64,000 bases of DNA from Turnera subulata (lineage: Eukaryota > Streptophyta > Magnoliopsida > Malpighiales > Passifloraceae). The stretch covers positions 16,876-80,875 of the forward strand of contig JAKUCV010003224.1 in NCBI GenBank assembly GCA_028386065.3, given 5' to 3'. The notes under the pieces are model-generated. The model did no database searches. It was not told the origin of the DNA and worked only from the letters and a program-made list of their open reading frames with translations. Within the stretch, counting starts at the first letter, position 1. Every line of letters begins with the position of its first letter. Position numbers and translations under genes: made by a program. Positions 22,169-34,266 of this stretch are shown here, one piece after another.

Positions 22169-25100
22169 TATATGTTCGTATTTTTGGGCATACATTATCT
22201 TATTTTGTTTTACTTATCTTTTTGGTACCTAAAACGTGGTTCATTTTTTATTCTGCACAACGTACCCTAAGGTCAGTGACTTGCTCAAATTTTTTTCTTA
22301 TTTCTCGTACCAAGCAGTTTGCAGAGAAATGCTGGATAATTAATAAGATGGCATGGATTGGTCGGAGATCTTGTTAATTAGTATCCAAATTGAATTATGC
22401 TAAACTAAGCTGCAAGTGGTCATAGATAAATATATGGACGGCGATCTTAATAATGCGACGAGCAACACAACCACTTTTGTTTATTATTTTATACCTTCGA
22501 ATATGGATAAATAAAAAGAAATGAATATATCACAAGATTTGTACAGTTGTGTAGATTTAAGATCCTAACACATATCTTTACTCAAAAAAAAGAAAAGATC
22601 CTAACACATATCGGCCGCCTTTGACATAATAATGATAATAATAATGAATTTGTTTATGTAATAGCTAACAGTTTAGGCACACTAGCAACTTTGTTTATAT
22701 TCCTGCTCGTTGTCCATGAATTGCTCCTTCGTTTCTGCGTACGTATTATTTGCAGAGAAATGATGGATTATAAGAATGAATAGAAGGTATGGTGTGACAA
22801 GCCACCAATTTATTGAAGAAGATGACAGGAAATGATGGCTATGTTTCCATTTTTTTCTTTAAAATGGATCAGAAATGATGGCAGTAATTATATAATTATT
22901 CTTTACGGGCTAAGAATTGCTAGCGGAAAAAGAAAAAAACAGAAATTAAAAAGTTATCCGTAGCTACAAGTTTACAGAAAGACGAGGGAAAAGTTAACAG
23001 AAATAGAAGCAGCACTGGCTTTCCTAAAACTGCAGACAACAAAAATAGAAGCAGTAGATGCCATTGTAGGAGCAAAAGTGGCAGCAGTAGCGAGAACCAC
23101 ATAAGGAGACACTCTGGGAAAGATAGAGCAAGTAGCATAGGTAGCAATAGAATCCATAGGCTCAAAAGTAACAATAACAGAAACAACGATAATCTGAGCT
23201 AGCCACCTGAACTGCATGATGAGAAGTAATTAGCTTAGGACTTACTACAGTAAAATACTGAGACTGAATAGTAATGTGAGCCAAGAAACAGCTCAACTTG
23301 AGCAAGAATCTGCTGAACACAATTGAAGAATGTCTCCTAGATCTCCTGAATTGGAAAGACTCTAAAAGAGGATTGCATTAAGAACCTAAAGTCAAGGAGC
23401 ATTCAAGGAGAGGAGGAACCCTAGTCAACACTGTGAAAAGAAAAGTATGGAAATAAAAGAGGAAATAATTACACTCTTTTCTTCAACTCTTGAAACCCAA
23501 GAGAAGCTTGTCGCCATCATCGTTGGAGTTCTTAATTTTGCTTTTTTTTTTTTTAAGATTTGTAAGCATGAACATATCTATTTTTGATTTGTTTTTACCT
23601 TCTACTATGAACTATGCTTATTTTCTTAGGCCAACGGGTAACAATTACTCAAGTTATATTATAATTGCCCAAGGTTTTCGATCTGCTAACTGTTTTGATT
23701 CTTGAATGTTTATTGTGTGTTTAATCACTTGAGAAGTCTGGGTATCCTTTTGCAAGTAACCTAGGTAGAGACTGAAGAATCTAGAGGCGAAATTCAATTA
23801 CATGAACAACAATATCCAACCAGCCCTTAGCTTTAACTATTGAGAGAGTTAGACATAATTGAGGAATTCGCCTCAATACATGGCTTATGGCTTGATTTAG
23901 ATCCTAGACTAGCATCAAATAGGTGAGGGTTGAGGAACGCTACCAAGTCAAGCAAGAGCTATTGGTAGTAATTTTAGGTTGGGAGCTGACTGTCACATTC
24001 CAAGTAATCAACTGGCTCAGAATAATCTCCACAGTTGGTCTGAAATCACGTGGCCTAAGATGTTAAACTTGAGGTTATTTGGTAGCTAAGTACTTGGTGG
24101 ATATATCCCAAAGACCTCTCTCACTCACTTCTGATGTGGGACTTGGGCCATCACATTCTCTCCTCCTTTAGACTGTGTATCCTTGCGAGTGGAACCCAAA
24201 TCCGTAGCATAGATACCTCGATTCACTGGCAGTACCGATCGTAATCCCAGTATCAACCCTTAAGACACAAACCATGGCCCAAGCCCATCTGAAAGTGGAG
24301 TGGCTCCGCTATCTAGGAGGGAGTAATCGGGCGTTACGGTATGTACTGCAAAGACGCATGGTCGGTATTAGTGTACCGACATATCCCATAAACCGACAAA
24401 TACATGTACCGAATTTGAGCAATACCGATTGGTATAATACTGATGTATACCGACATCGGTTCGGTCAGAATCGATATTTATCGATTTGTATCTCTCAATT
24501 AAAACAAATCCTGAAAAAATTTCAGTTTGTAACAATACGTTTGCATCCACAAATGTTAGGGTTTTAATTTGGGGATTTAGTAACTTAGGGATTTAAAGAT
24601 GGGACTTTATATATAGAATCAGAAAGGGGAGTTGCTAATGCATTGCGACAGTCATGGTGGAGGCCGGAGGTAATTGTGGCCCTGAATCGATACTTAGGAG
24701 GGGGGGAGAGAGTTGACAATGGGGGGTTCTTGTTGTCTTCAAGAACAGGGTGGAGGTGGGGGACGACGGCAGAAGCAGGGCCAAGATGATGGCTGAGGCA
24801 GGGGCCGGGGAACGGTGGATGCAGAGGCCGGGCGACGACGGAGGCAGGGTGGGGGGACGATGGCGGCTATAGCCTTTAGGGAGGGGAAGAGTTTGAGAGA
24901 GGGAGAGGAGAAGAGTGGGCTTAACACGATTTTTTTTTGTCATAACATAACATGTTTTATTATTTAGGGTCGATTGCCGAGAGGAGAGGCAAGGTAATTT
25001 TTTTAATTTTTTAACTGGTATTAATTAGGTGAGCTGATGAGGCAATAAATGAAACGGTTCGGTTACCATTGGTATACCGTGCTTCGTCCCGATCCTTACC

Positions 25101-25745
25101 GTAGTTAAATCGGTATGGTATTATACCGAACTAAGGGTATAACGACCACCTCAAATACCGACATATACCCGTACCGAATACGTCGGTATCGGTTTGGTCG
25201 GGTCGGGCCGGTATTTTTGCTCTCCCCTACGGCTATCATTTTGTCATGCCCCAAACAGTAGACTGGCCCAAATAATCTACAAGGCTAAACCGAAAGGACG
25301 AGGCTCAAAAGTTTATGCATTAGATTATTTGGTAGCTTACTTGGTGCTTCTCTCACTACTGACTTCCAAAGTGAGACTTGGGTCAACACAAAGCCCTTCA
25401 AGATTGATTTATTAAATAGAACCTTTGATAGCTTCACGGTTTCAGTAGCACAATCAAGTCGGTAGTAAAAATAATAATGGTTTTGTGAAGATATCATCAA
25501 GCTTGCATACTTAGCTTAGTGAATTCTCACTCTGTTAAAGTCAATATTTCCTCTCCTAACAATCAATTTTCAAGTATTCCCCGACTTTATTGTATCATGA
25601 GCTATTTTGTTGAACTTGATCTGCCTTTACGACAAGGGGAAGTTTTACTTTACAAATATGAGGACGCAGATAAGGTCTTCAAGCTTTTGTATGGATTCCT
25701 AATGTATCATGCATCTTTGTAGTAAAATTAAGTGATGTGTTTAAT
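22169..25745 (+). repeat. Segmental duplication copy A, distal upstream part
   Basis: Matches 40799-49490 (copy B) at high similarity once the insertions in each are set aside. Shared landmarks include GGTACCTAAAACGTGGT, the GCAGCACTGGCTTTCCTAAA block (22999-23050 and 41735-41785), CGCCATCATCGTTGGAGTTC and TGATGTGGGACTTGGGCC. No host gene is recognised. One minus-strand reading frame (about 23380-22972) is Ser/Thr/Ala-rich and resembles nothing I know. Confidence 0.9.
24314..25229. mobile_element. hAT-type MITE (916 bp) in copy A
   Basis: Ends TAGGAGGGAGTAA (24314) and, read inward from the right, TAGGGGAGAGCAAAAATACC (25229) form an imperfect inverted repeat of hAT type. The flanking 8-bp duplication is CCGCTATC (24306-24313) against CGGCTATC (25230-25237), one mismatch. 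Copy B has the empty site at about 48793 (GGCTCCGCTACCATTTTG). The centre (24640-24930) is a G-rich stretch whose minus-strand frame is Pro/Ser-rich; I give it no function. Confidence 0.88.
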
Positions 25746-25866
25746 CTCTGTATTTCTCATCAGATTTTGACATATAGGATTTTTGGAGTCTTAGTTTATT
25801 GCTATGTAGAGGTTTTGGGGATCTTTCTTTATTGACCTGTGAAAAATTGTAAGTGTAGTTTGATTG

Positions 25867-26495
25867 GCCATAATGACAAATATAATTATCTCAGAGTAAC
25901 CTCTTCTTAATTATACTCTTTTAAAAAGAATTCCAGTCACACTCAAATTGTTCAAAAAAAAAATTCACACGCAAAAGTATTATTTTTTTTCCCATTAAAC
26001 TGATAATTGGTTATAATGATAAATATAATTATCCAAGAGTTTCTAACCAATTATGATAAGAATAAAACTCTTTTTATTAGTTATGTCATTGATTTGAAAA
26101 CAAAAGTCATCGTCATTGTATTTTCAATATTAAAAAATATACACACACCATATATATATATTAATATATTATTTGTTATATATATATATTATGTGATTTA
26201 CTCTATTATTATTATCTAATAAGAATTATATTAGCTTTAGATTGATAAACTTTACAATTGATAAGATAAGATTATTATTCAAATAATGACAAATATAATT
26301 ATTTCAGAGTAACCTGATCTTAATTATACTTTTTTAAAAAGAATTCCAATCACACCCAAATTGTTCAAAAAAGAAAATTCATACGCAGAGTTATTATTTC
26401 TTTTTTTCCTATTAAACTGATAATTGACTATAATAATAAACATAATTATCTAAAAATTTCTAATCAATTATGATAAGAATAAAATTCATTTTATT
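25867..26495 (+). repeat. Pair of 210-bp direct repeats in AT-rich DNA
   Basis: 25867-26078 and 26283-26495 are similar throughout (AATGACAAATATAATTAT, AAAAAGAATTCCA, TAAACTGATAATTG and CAATTATGATAAGAATAAAA in order), separated by about 200 bp of AT-rich sequence. This block is absent from copy B. Confidence 0.85.
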
Positions 26496-26519
26496 TATCA
26501 AAATTAATTAAAAAGCAAG

Positions 26520-27782
26520 TCCGTGGAACCCACGGAAAGTGAGCTAGTGGAAATTGGAACTGGACACTTTTGCATGCATTTTTACCTCCCCATATTATTC
26601 CATACGTCCATGCTCTACCTCCTCCAGCTGGTGTGGGGAACGAGGATATTTGTTACTGGGAAGGCACATCATCCGGCGAGTGTACTGTTCGATCAGCTTA
26701 TCAGTTAGCTAATCCACCTACTTCGAACAATTCACGTGCCCCACTCTGGCAAGCATTATGGAAATGGAAAGGCTTACCTAGGGCTAAAACCTTCATATGG
26801 CAAGTGGCCCATGATGCTATTTTTACGAATGCTACACGTGTTCGTAGACATATTGCTGTTCAAGCTAGATGTCCAAGATGCTCACACGGTGTCGAATCCT
26901 GTCTTCATGCTTTACGTGATTGTCCGGGTTCTAAGATAATACGGCAGCAACTGATCACCCCTAGAATGTGGGGTGATTTCTTTTCTTGTGATCAAGAAAC
27001 CTGGTTGTTACGAGGGCTCAAATCACAATTTCATGTCACATCTGCTCTACCCTCTTCCCTTGTATTTGGCATGGCGTCATGGATCATTTGGAAGTGGAGA
27101 ATTGAGTTTGTATTTGCTGAAGAACCCCGTCCTCCTGATACGGTACTTGTGCATATTTTAAGATATACTAAAGAAGTGGCTCTGGAATGCTCTCTGCTCC
27201 CGGATGATGGGACTACTCGGCAACAAGTATGTTGGCATTCTCCGACCCCTGGGTGGGTTAAAATAAATGTAGATGCTGCTGTGGCTAGGTCTGTACCAGC
27301 GGCGGCAACAGGGGGAGTTGCACGTGATAGCAATGGTGATTGGATTCTTGGGTATTGGAGAAGAATTTCTTTTACTTCATTTGTGTTAGCTGAACTCCAT
27401 GCTCTTCTTGATGGACTGGCGTTAGCGAGTGAGATTGGTGCTCAACAGGTGATCTTGGAATCTGACAGTGTTAAGGCTCTTCAGGTGCTCTCTGGTCAGC
27501 AGAGAAGTCGATTGGCAATACACCCGTTGCTGTTATAGATTAAACAGGTGTGCAACCTTTTCTCAAGCGTTCAATTCCAGCATTGCACTTGAGACATTAA
27601 CCATGTTGCTGATGGATTTGCGAAAGCCGGCCTCAATCTCTCTTCGGACATTGCAGATATTCGATTTTTACGTTATCCTCCTTCCCATGTTCAGAATAGT
27701 TTGCATATTGACAGACAATCTGTTATTCCAGCTGTAACTTAAATTTAAGATTAATGACACTCATGGTAACCAAAAAAAAAAA
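26520..27782 (+). mobile_element. LINE-E: 3' fragment with zf-RVT and RNase H
   Basis: An open frame to 27538 encodes the end of LINE ORF2: VGNEDICYWEGTSSGE, zf-RVT (WKWKGLPRAKTFIW, then CPRCSHGVESCLHALRDC), and RNase H from WVKINVDAAVARS with ELHALLDGLALA and ILESDSVKA. A stop at 27536-27538 and a frame change precede the usual end (INHVADGFAKAGL, about 27590-27630). A 3' UTR and an A-tract at 27773-27782 follow. It is 5'-truncated, and no clear target duplication was found. Confidence 0.85.
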
Positions 27783-28560
27783 TTATCACATTGTTGGCTA
27801 TCCTGTTAAATTATGCGTACAAAGACTTTTAAGTTGTCAACTTTCTCGATGATCTTGTTTAATTTATTCTTGCTTCAAACGTAATCAATATCCAGGTCCA
27901 CGACTTTAAACCCTCTGAACGGAACAACCCCCGGCCTCCATTGCATAAGTTTGTCCTTAAACGATGGTCGGGTAGCCTAGGTGGCCACTGCGTCCTCTCC
28001 GATCCCTCCTACATTCATTAGGCTCCCTTTGGAAGGTGCAACCCTCGACAAACCTTAATTAACTTTTATCAAATTTTATCTCATAAGAAGTATCACTGTA
28101 TATATAACATGTACCTGTTATCTAAAACTGAAAATTAATATTATAAAATATCAAAATCATTATTTTTTACAGGGTGGCTTAGGTGGCCACTCCTTGTCCA
28201 AGCCCTTAGACATTCAAGCTCCCTTTGGGGAGGGCAACGCTCGGCAAACCCTAACTTCCTTGGGGTACCTTAGCAAAGCCTTTTTTTCAACCTCCCCATG
28301 CAACCCTCTTCACATATATAGATAGTCCTATGTCGTATTTGGTTAGGAGAATTTTTTTGCGTCAAAATAGTTCATCATTCATTCACCACTTTCAATTTGC
28401 ATGGAATCACTTCCAAATATCAAATTTATCAATGGGCTTGTAGCTCATTGGCACTCTTATGTCAAAAACACAAGAGGTCGACTAGTATCAAAAACAAAAT
28501 CTACATTTACACGCCATATGGTTGATTTTTCGACCGAAGACATTTCAAAAATGAGAAAAA
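27783..28560 (+). repeat. Segmental duplication copy A, proximal upstream part
   Basis: Matches copy B at 49915-50665 (TATCACATTGTTGGCTATCC, CAATATCCAGGTCCACGACT, and CGCCATA(T/C)GGTTGATTTTTCGA at the end). No gene is seen. The match continues after the solo LTR at 31711. Confidence 0.85.
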
Positions 28561-31500
28561 TGTAACAGCTCGGGTAAAAAATTGGTATTTTTACTGGGAC
28601 TGTAAAAGTCTTTTTACAGTGATTTACCAGAAGAATTATTCTTGGATAATTAATTTAAGGTAAATCGAGCGTCGTTTTTTTCGAACCGAGGTTTTTTCCG
28701 CGCTCGGGATTTTTCCGTGGATTTTTCGGACCTAAGTGGGTATTTTTCGGGTCCCGGAATCCTCAGAAAATCACACCGAAAAATAACTAAGGGGGGTGTG
28801 CAGTTATTTTCTGGTCCGGTATGGACACGCCTGCAGGCGACACTTTCTTTTCTCCTGTGCCGCCTATAAGCTGCCTTCCCTGTATTACCCGTGCCATGCC
28901 CTGCTTTTCCCTGCCTAGAGTGTTTCTTCTTCCTACACACACACATACACCCAGTACACCACCAACACACCACCTTCTTCTCCTCCTGCTCCTGCAAAAC
29001 CCACTGCCCAGTATCATTCCTTCACCTTTGCTAACAGAAAACCCAGTGTAAGCAAACCAAAAAGGGAAGGAAATAAAAAAAGAAAAAAAGAAAAGAGATA
29101 AACAACTAAACACCACACCACCGAGACAGCCACCGCCGGTCACCATCACCTCCTCACACCAGCTCTCCGCCATCACCACCATTTCTTTCCTCCCCTTTTC
29201 TCTTCTCCGTCGCAGCGCCATCGTTACTGTCGATTTGGGTCGTCGCTGCCGCTCGCCACCTGCCGCACCGCCTCCTCCAGCACCAGCATCGGTAGCCACC
29301 ATGCTCCTCTCGCCCTCGTCGTCCCGCGCTGCCACAGCAGAGCGCCATCGCTGACGTGACGAGCCAACGAGACGATCGCCGTGCGACTTGCCTCCTCCCT
29401 GCCGCCCCGTCTGCAACTGCAGCCGCCGCCATCCTCCACTACTCCTGCTGCTGCTGACTGCAGACACCACCACACGCAACCTCGCCGCCATCTCCTTCTT
29501 CTCCTAGCGCCTTTGCTCGCCTTCGCCGTCGTGCCGCTGTCGAGGACGTCTTCAACCATGGGCGTTTGCTGCTGAAATAGATTTCAGCGAGTAAGGTGGG
29601 TTTAACTCAAAGTAATGGGCTGATAAACATTATGTAGTGGGCTGAAGGTTTTTGTTTGGACCACGGCATGGGCTAAAACATTTGGACAAGAAAATTATTG
29701 TGGGCTATTAAAATTTGGAGTATATAATTAATTTAGGTTTTTGGTAAGTTAATAGTTTGATTGACTAAATGATCTGGGTAAGTTATGTTGCAATTAAAGG
29801 GATTTCTTTAAGTTGGAACCATGACCAGGATTTGATTTATACTTCCATAATAATAATACTAGCATCATTACAAAGAATAATATGATTAATAATTCTATTT
29901 GTGGATTAAGAAGCTAGTAAATAAAACAATTAAAATGGCTAGTAACCTTACTAATGTTTTATTGGGTTGATGATCTGATTATTTGAAGTTGAAGAATAAT
30001 TAAATGGTCAAGGTCATATGCAAGCCATAATATGATGAGGATGGTTAATGATTTAAACGGTATTATATATGTATATATTATGGATATAAATGGTAATATA
30101 TATATGGGATATGACTATTTTTGGAAATTAAGGTAATTATGTTATGGTTATTTTAATAATAATATGGTAAAAATGAGTTATAGTATTTTGGTAAATAAAT
30201 ATATATGAAGTATATGAATATGTTTTACTGGAAAAAAAAATGATATCACTAACATTATTTTGAGAAAATGTAATTATAATACGATTTTCCTTTGAAAAAT
30301 TATTATAAGAGTAAATAATTCCAGAAAAGGGGAATGCATACCATGAAAATATTTTGGAAATAAATATGATATTGTATATTCTGGAGAATATTACACTAAG
30401 TATATATGATAATACCTTTTGAAAAAAATAAAATAATAAAATTTGGTAATTATATTTTGGCAAGTATAATAATTTTATGGAGATGAAGACGTATAACCGA
30501 GGGGGGTTTAATTTACAATTTATGGCATCATAGCCTACCGATTATGTGCATTTATGTGAGCTTGTTGTTTTGTTGTATAGGTTATGATATCGGGCAGTTT
30601 CCCGAGGAGCCGGCTTTGGACCGGTCATTATGTTCAGAGTTGAGTAATCAGCTAAGGTGAGGATGGATTTCCTTCAATATGTGCCTATATTACTCGGTTG
30701 TTGTATTTGATGATTGTTGCACTGTTGATTGCTGCATTTGCTGTGGTTTGTTTCGGGATGTTTATCCAGTATCTTGATTGGTTTTGGGATGTTTATCCCC
30801 ATGATTTGGTTTTGGGATGTTTATCCCCGTGCATTGAGTTTTGGATGTTTATTTCCGTGTCTTATGGTATAAAAATAATGGATTAAATAATAAATTATGA
30901 TCAGGATGTCGATCCTCGGTTTTGGAATGGGATGTCTATCCCGGTGTTTTGGTTAGGGATGTTGATCCCTGAGACTTGGTTTTGAATGATGATGATATAA
31001 TAGTCACGTGGTAAGTAGAGGTACGACCGGATGGTTTGAGACTGTTTTGTGGTGGCCATGATCTGGGTTACTTGTGATGGGTATGTTGATGCCGGTTTGA
31101 TTTGATCCCTGAGTTTGTTATTGGGATGTTGATCCCGGGTTCTTATTGATCTGGCACCAAGAACAGGTTGATAACCTGGTACGACCCTAGCTTATCCGTG
31201 ACGGGGCCTAGAAAGATAAAACTGGAGATTGGGTTTTGTTTAAGTCTTTTTTGTCTTGGACCAGTTTTGGGTCGAGTCTTTTGGTTTGGTGCGTTTGGCT
31301 GTTATGCCTGTTTTCGACCTTGAGTAATTTATAGTGTTGCATATTGATCGTCTATCCATGGTTGTGAGCACTTCGGACTCACCCCTCACCTGCGGGCTTT
31401 CATCCTATAGGTTGAGTTATTTGTGGTTCAGGTTTGATGCATTCCAGACAGGCTGCGACGTTATTCCTTGGACAGGACTCGGATCCATAGTTTGCATCAG

Positions 31501-31710
31501 TGTCGCATACAGTGTCTTTGTGAGTTTTAAAGCCTTCCGCTGTGCTGATTATTGTTATTGTTGGGCCTTGGGCCAGTTTTGATGTTTATATTTTGGGCTG
31601 TTGAGCCAGAGTTTCTGTTGTATACACTGTATGCTGGGCTTTGATTGGCCGGGTCGTACAGTTCTGGCACGTGTTTACTATGTACGGTAAATAGGGGTCC
31701 GGGCGTTTCA
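28561..31710 (+). mobile_element. Large gypsy-type solo LTR (3150 bp) in copy A
   Basis: Starts TGTAACAGCTCGGG at 28561 and ends GGTCCGGGCGTTTCA at 31710, flanked by AAAAA on both sides (28556-28560 and 31711-31715). Copy B shows the uninterrupted site near 50665. The ends resemble Del/Tekay-type Ty3/gypsy LTRs; clade and orientation are tentative. It contains a GC-rich stretch (28800-29580) that gives long chance minus-strand frames, and a palindrome array (separate entry). No internal coding region is present. Confidence 0.85.
30755..31136. repeat. Array of GGGATGTTTATCCC-type imperfect palindromes
   Basis: Repeated half-sites GGGAT...ATCCC around GTT, GTC or GTTT occur at 30755, 30786, 30814, 30843 (degenerate), 30904, 30929, 30956 and 31123, linked by TTGGTTTT-like spacers with spacings of about 27-31 bp where regular. 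It is located inside the gypsy solo LTR. Confidence 0.88.
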
Positions 31711-31775
31711 AAAAATATTTTCTCAGAGGTAACTTACGTTTAAAATATATATGATTTATTTTCTTTAGTTGTCGA

Positions 31776-31944
31776 CAGTCGCGGACACAATAGTGGGTGC
31801 CATGCCCCCCCCCCCCCCCCCACCAAATTTTGATCATGAGTTATTTTTAGTATATATTTGATGGTAGTTAGAGGTCGGAAATTAAATTTGGGCTCATTTT
31901 ATCTTTTTAGCCCTCCCGAAAATACTTTCCCGAGTTCGCCCCTG
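31776..31944. mobile_element. Short hAT-type MITE (169 bp) with a 17-C run
   Basis: Exact 8-bp target duplication GTTGTCGA at 31768-31775 and 31945-31952. The ends CAGTCGCGGAC and (inverted) CAGGGGCGAAC are imperfect inverted repeats. Copy B lacks it. Contains an uninterrupted run of 17 C (31805-31821). Confidence 0.85.
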
Positions 31945-32064
31945 GTTGTCGATGCCCGTACAAATTGTCTCTCTAAGTGATGATTTATAAATACCACCAT
32001 AATTGCTCCCACATCATTTTTTTTGGCTTGATATGACCCTTAGTAAAGTGATTTAAAATGATAG

Positions 32065-32317
32065 CTTTTTTTTGTGCTTGAAGAATATCGTACTTCAGAC
32101 TAATCTCTTTCTGAACTACCAGACTAATTTATCATAAAAAAAACTACCGGACTAATCTTTCTCCATGGCTTGACGATTCGACGATGCGTCACTGACAACT
32201 ACTAATTAGCACAATTTTCATCCATCCGTTTTCACCAATACTCCGAAAGCTCTACGTTGGGATTTGAGAGGAATGCAATACGTCTAACTACAGCAACCAA
32301 TGCCGGCCAATTGGGTA
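32065..32317 (-). mobile_element. SINE (family 2) in copy A
   Basis: Flanked by the exact 14-bp duplication ATTTAAAATGATAG (32051-32064 and 32318-32331). Copy B has the empty site at about 50915 (GATTTAAAATGATAGTTTAAGC). The minus strand ends in an A-tract and shares its 3' end (ACTAATCT...) and 5' tRNA-like region with the SINEs at 39142 and 49142. The 3' end motif occurs twice with an internal A-run, suggesting a partly duplicated tail. Confidence 0.8.
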
Positions 32318-32502
32318 ATTTAAAATGATAGTTTAAGCTCCCTCACAATATAGGTTTTGATAATGTCACCATTTTTCCTTATCTTTCTATATACGAATAC
32401 CTATTCTCTATGTTATTTCCTTAAATCATTTTAAAGTGATTTAAATGACGTATTGACTAGGATATGGAATGGTTTTCTTTTTTCGGGACCACCTTATGGA
32501 TC

Positions 32503-32511
32503 TATATAAAT
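32503..32511 (+). promoter_or_regulatory. TATA box of the intact P450 gene
   Basis: TATATAAAT lies 59 bp before the chosen ATG, in a block (GGACCACC...CTATATA...CATGCAAGGGAATCCACA) conserved upstream of the second P450 copy at 52300-52355. A short 5' UTR of about 30 nt is implied. Confidence 0.65.
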
Positions 32512-32569
32512 ATATCTTCCCATGCAAGGGAATCCACATCTTGCAATTAATCAGAGTTTCTATCCAAGC

Positions 32570-34266
32570 ATGGAACTTTTCTTATCTTTTTCCCCAATCA
32601 CCACCATCTTTCTCTTACTTTCCTCTGTCGGGTTAATAATAAGAAGCTTCAAAAAGCTGAAAACCAAACCCTCCACCCAAAACTTACCACCAGGGCCATG
32701 GAGGTTGCCTATAATAGGCAACTTGCACCAGCTGGTTGGGTCACTACCCCAGCATCGTTTCAGAGAATTGGCCAACAAATATGGACCCGTCATGCACCTC
32801 CAGCTTGGGCAAGTTTCCCAAGTTGTGGTTTCCTCACCAGAAGCTGCAAGAGAAGTGATGAGAACCCATGACATCCACCTTGTTGACCGACCCCCTATGC
32901 CCTCCATAAGCATCATAACCTTTGACAACGAAGAGCTTGTGTATGCTCCGTATGGAGATCATTGGAGAGAAATGAAGAAAGTTCTGGTGAGTGAGGTACT
33001 CAATTCAAAACGTCTACGCTCTTTCAGATTGGTGAGGAAAGAGGAGGTGCCCAAGCTCATCAAGTCTGTTTCGGCTCGTGCCGGATTGGGATTGCCCGTC
33101 AACCTGAGTAGTATGCTATATTCTTTAACGAGTTGCATAATGGGAAAGAACGTATTTGGCAAGTCATGGAAGCATGGAGAAGAGTTCAAGCCATATGCTC
33201 ATATGATGTTAGAGAACTTAGGTGTAACTGGTTACAGTGTGCTTGATCTTTTCCCATCAGCTAGGTTACTGGGATTAATTTCTGAATTTAAGCTATGGAT
33301 GATGCGTAGAGGAGCTGATAAGTTTTTTCAAAAAGTAATGAAAGAACGTATTTCTTCCACTGGAAAATCTAGCTCTTATAGCGAAGAAGCAGAAGACCTT
33401 GTGGATGTTCTTTTGAATCTTGAGGGTCAAGGCCATGATCAGTTCCGCTTCACAAGAAAGAAGATCAAGGCATTCATTTTGGTAACTATTTCTACTGCTC
33501 AAAAAAATTATTTTTCATTTTCTGCACTCAAATTTAATTTTGAACTCTAATTCTCATTGTTATTATCATACTAAAATATTAAGGTTGAACTTGTACCCGG
33601 TATGGTTATATAATCATCTTAAGTTTTTTGGTCTATTAATTTCAGCAACTCTGTACCCTTGGGAGTGAAACATCAGCCACAACAATAGAGTGGGCAATGT
33701 CAGAGCTGATAAAGAATCCGAGTACCATGGAAAAAGCACAGAATGAGGTGAGGCAAATCTTGGGCAAGAAAAGCACTGTTGAGGAAGCAGACCTTAGAGA
33801 GATGAACTACTTAAAACTTGTGATCAAGGAAACCTTAAGATTTCACCCACCTGCTCCTTTTCTTCTTCCAAGGGAATCAGGGGTGGATTTAAGGATTGGT
33901 GGGTATAACATACCTGCCAAAACCAAAGTAGTTGTTAATGCAATGGCAATTGCAAGAGATCCTCGCTATTGGGATGAACCTGACAGATTCTACCCTGAAA
34001 GATTTCTTGGTTCTACAATTGACATTAAAGGGTCAGACTTTGAATTTCTTGCTTTTGGTTCCGGAAGAAGGATGTGTCCTGGTATACCCTATGCCTTACC
34101 TTTTGTTGAGTTTACTCTTGCACATTTGTTGTGGCAATTCGACTGGAAACTACCAACTGGAATGGAGCCAAAGGACTTGGACATGACTGAAGCTACGGGC
34201 CTTATTGCTAGGAGGAAGAATGATCTTCACTTGATTCCTGTTCCATACCGTTCAATAGATTCTTGA
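32570..34266 (+). CDS. Cytochrome P450, CYP71 family, intact two-exon gene
   Basis: Heme-thiolate monooxygenase of the plant A-type CYP71 family (D/BE-like), expected to be ER-anchored and to oxidise a specialised metabolite such as a terpenoid; the substrate cannot be read from sequence. Exons 32570-33481 and 33646-34266 (GT-AG intron of 164 bp, phase 0, at the usual CYP71 position) give 510 aa. Visible: N-terminal membrane helix, hinge PPGPWRLP (40-47), WREMKK C-helix, I-helix LGSETS (309-314), ETLR (366-369), PERF (421-424) and heme loop FGSGRRMCPG with Cys 448. The first residue of the I-helix motif is Leu instead of the usual Ala/Gly. I chose MELFL as the start because the in-frame upstream ATG (32522) is out of frame in copy B. 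Confidence 0.93.

Noticed and set aside
24635..24943. Pro/Ser-rich minus-strand frame in the MITE
   Set aside because: Compositional product of a G-rich plus strand, with no recognisable domain.
28787..29491. 234-codon minus-strand frame
   Set aside because: Low-complexity Gly/Arg/Ser translation of a GC-rich part of the gypsy solo LTR; several overlapping frames are equally open.
32522..32570. Upstream in-frame ATG as the P450 start
   Set aside because: It adds a polar stretch before the membrane helix, and the same upstream ATG is out of frame in copy B.
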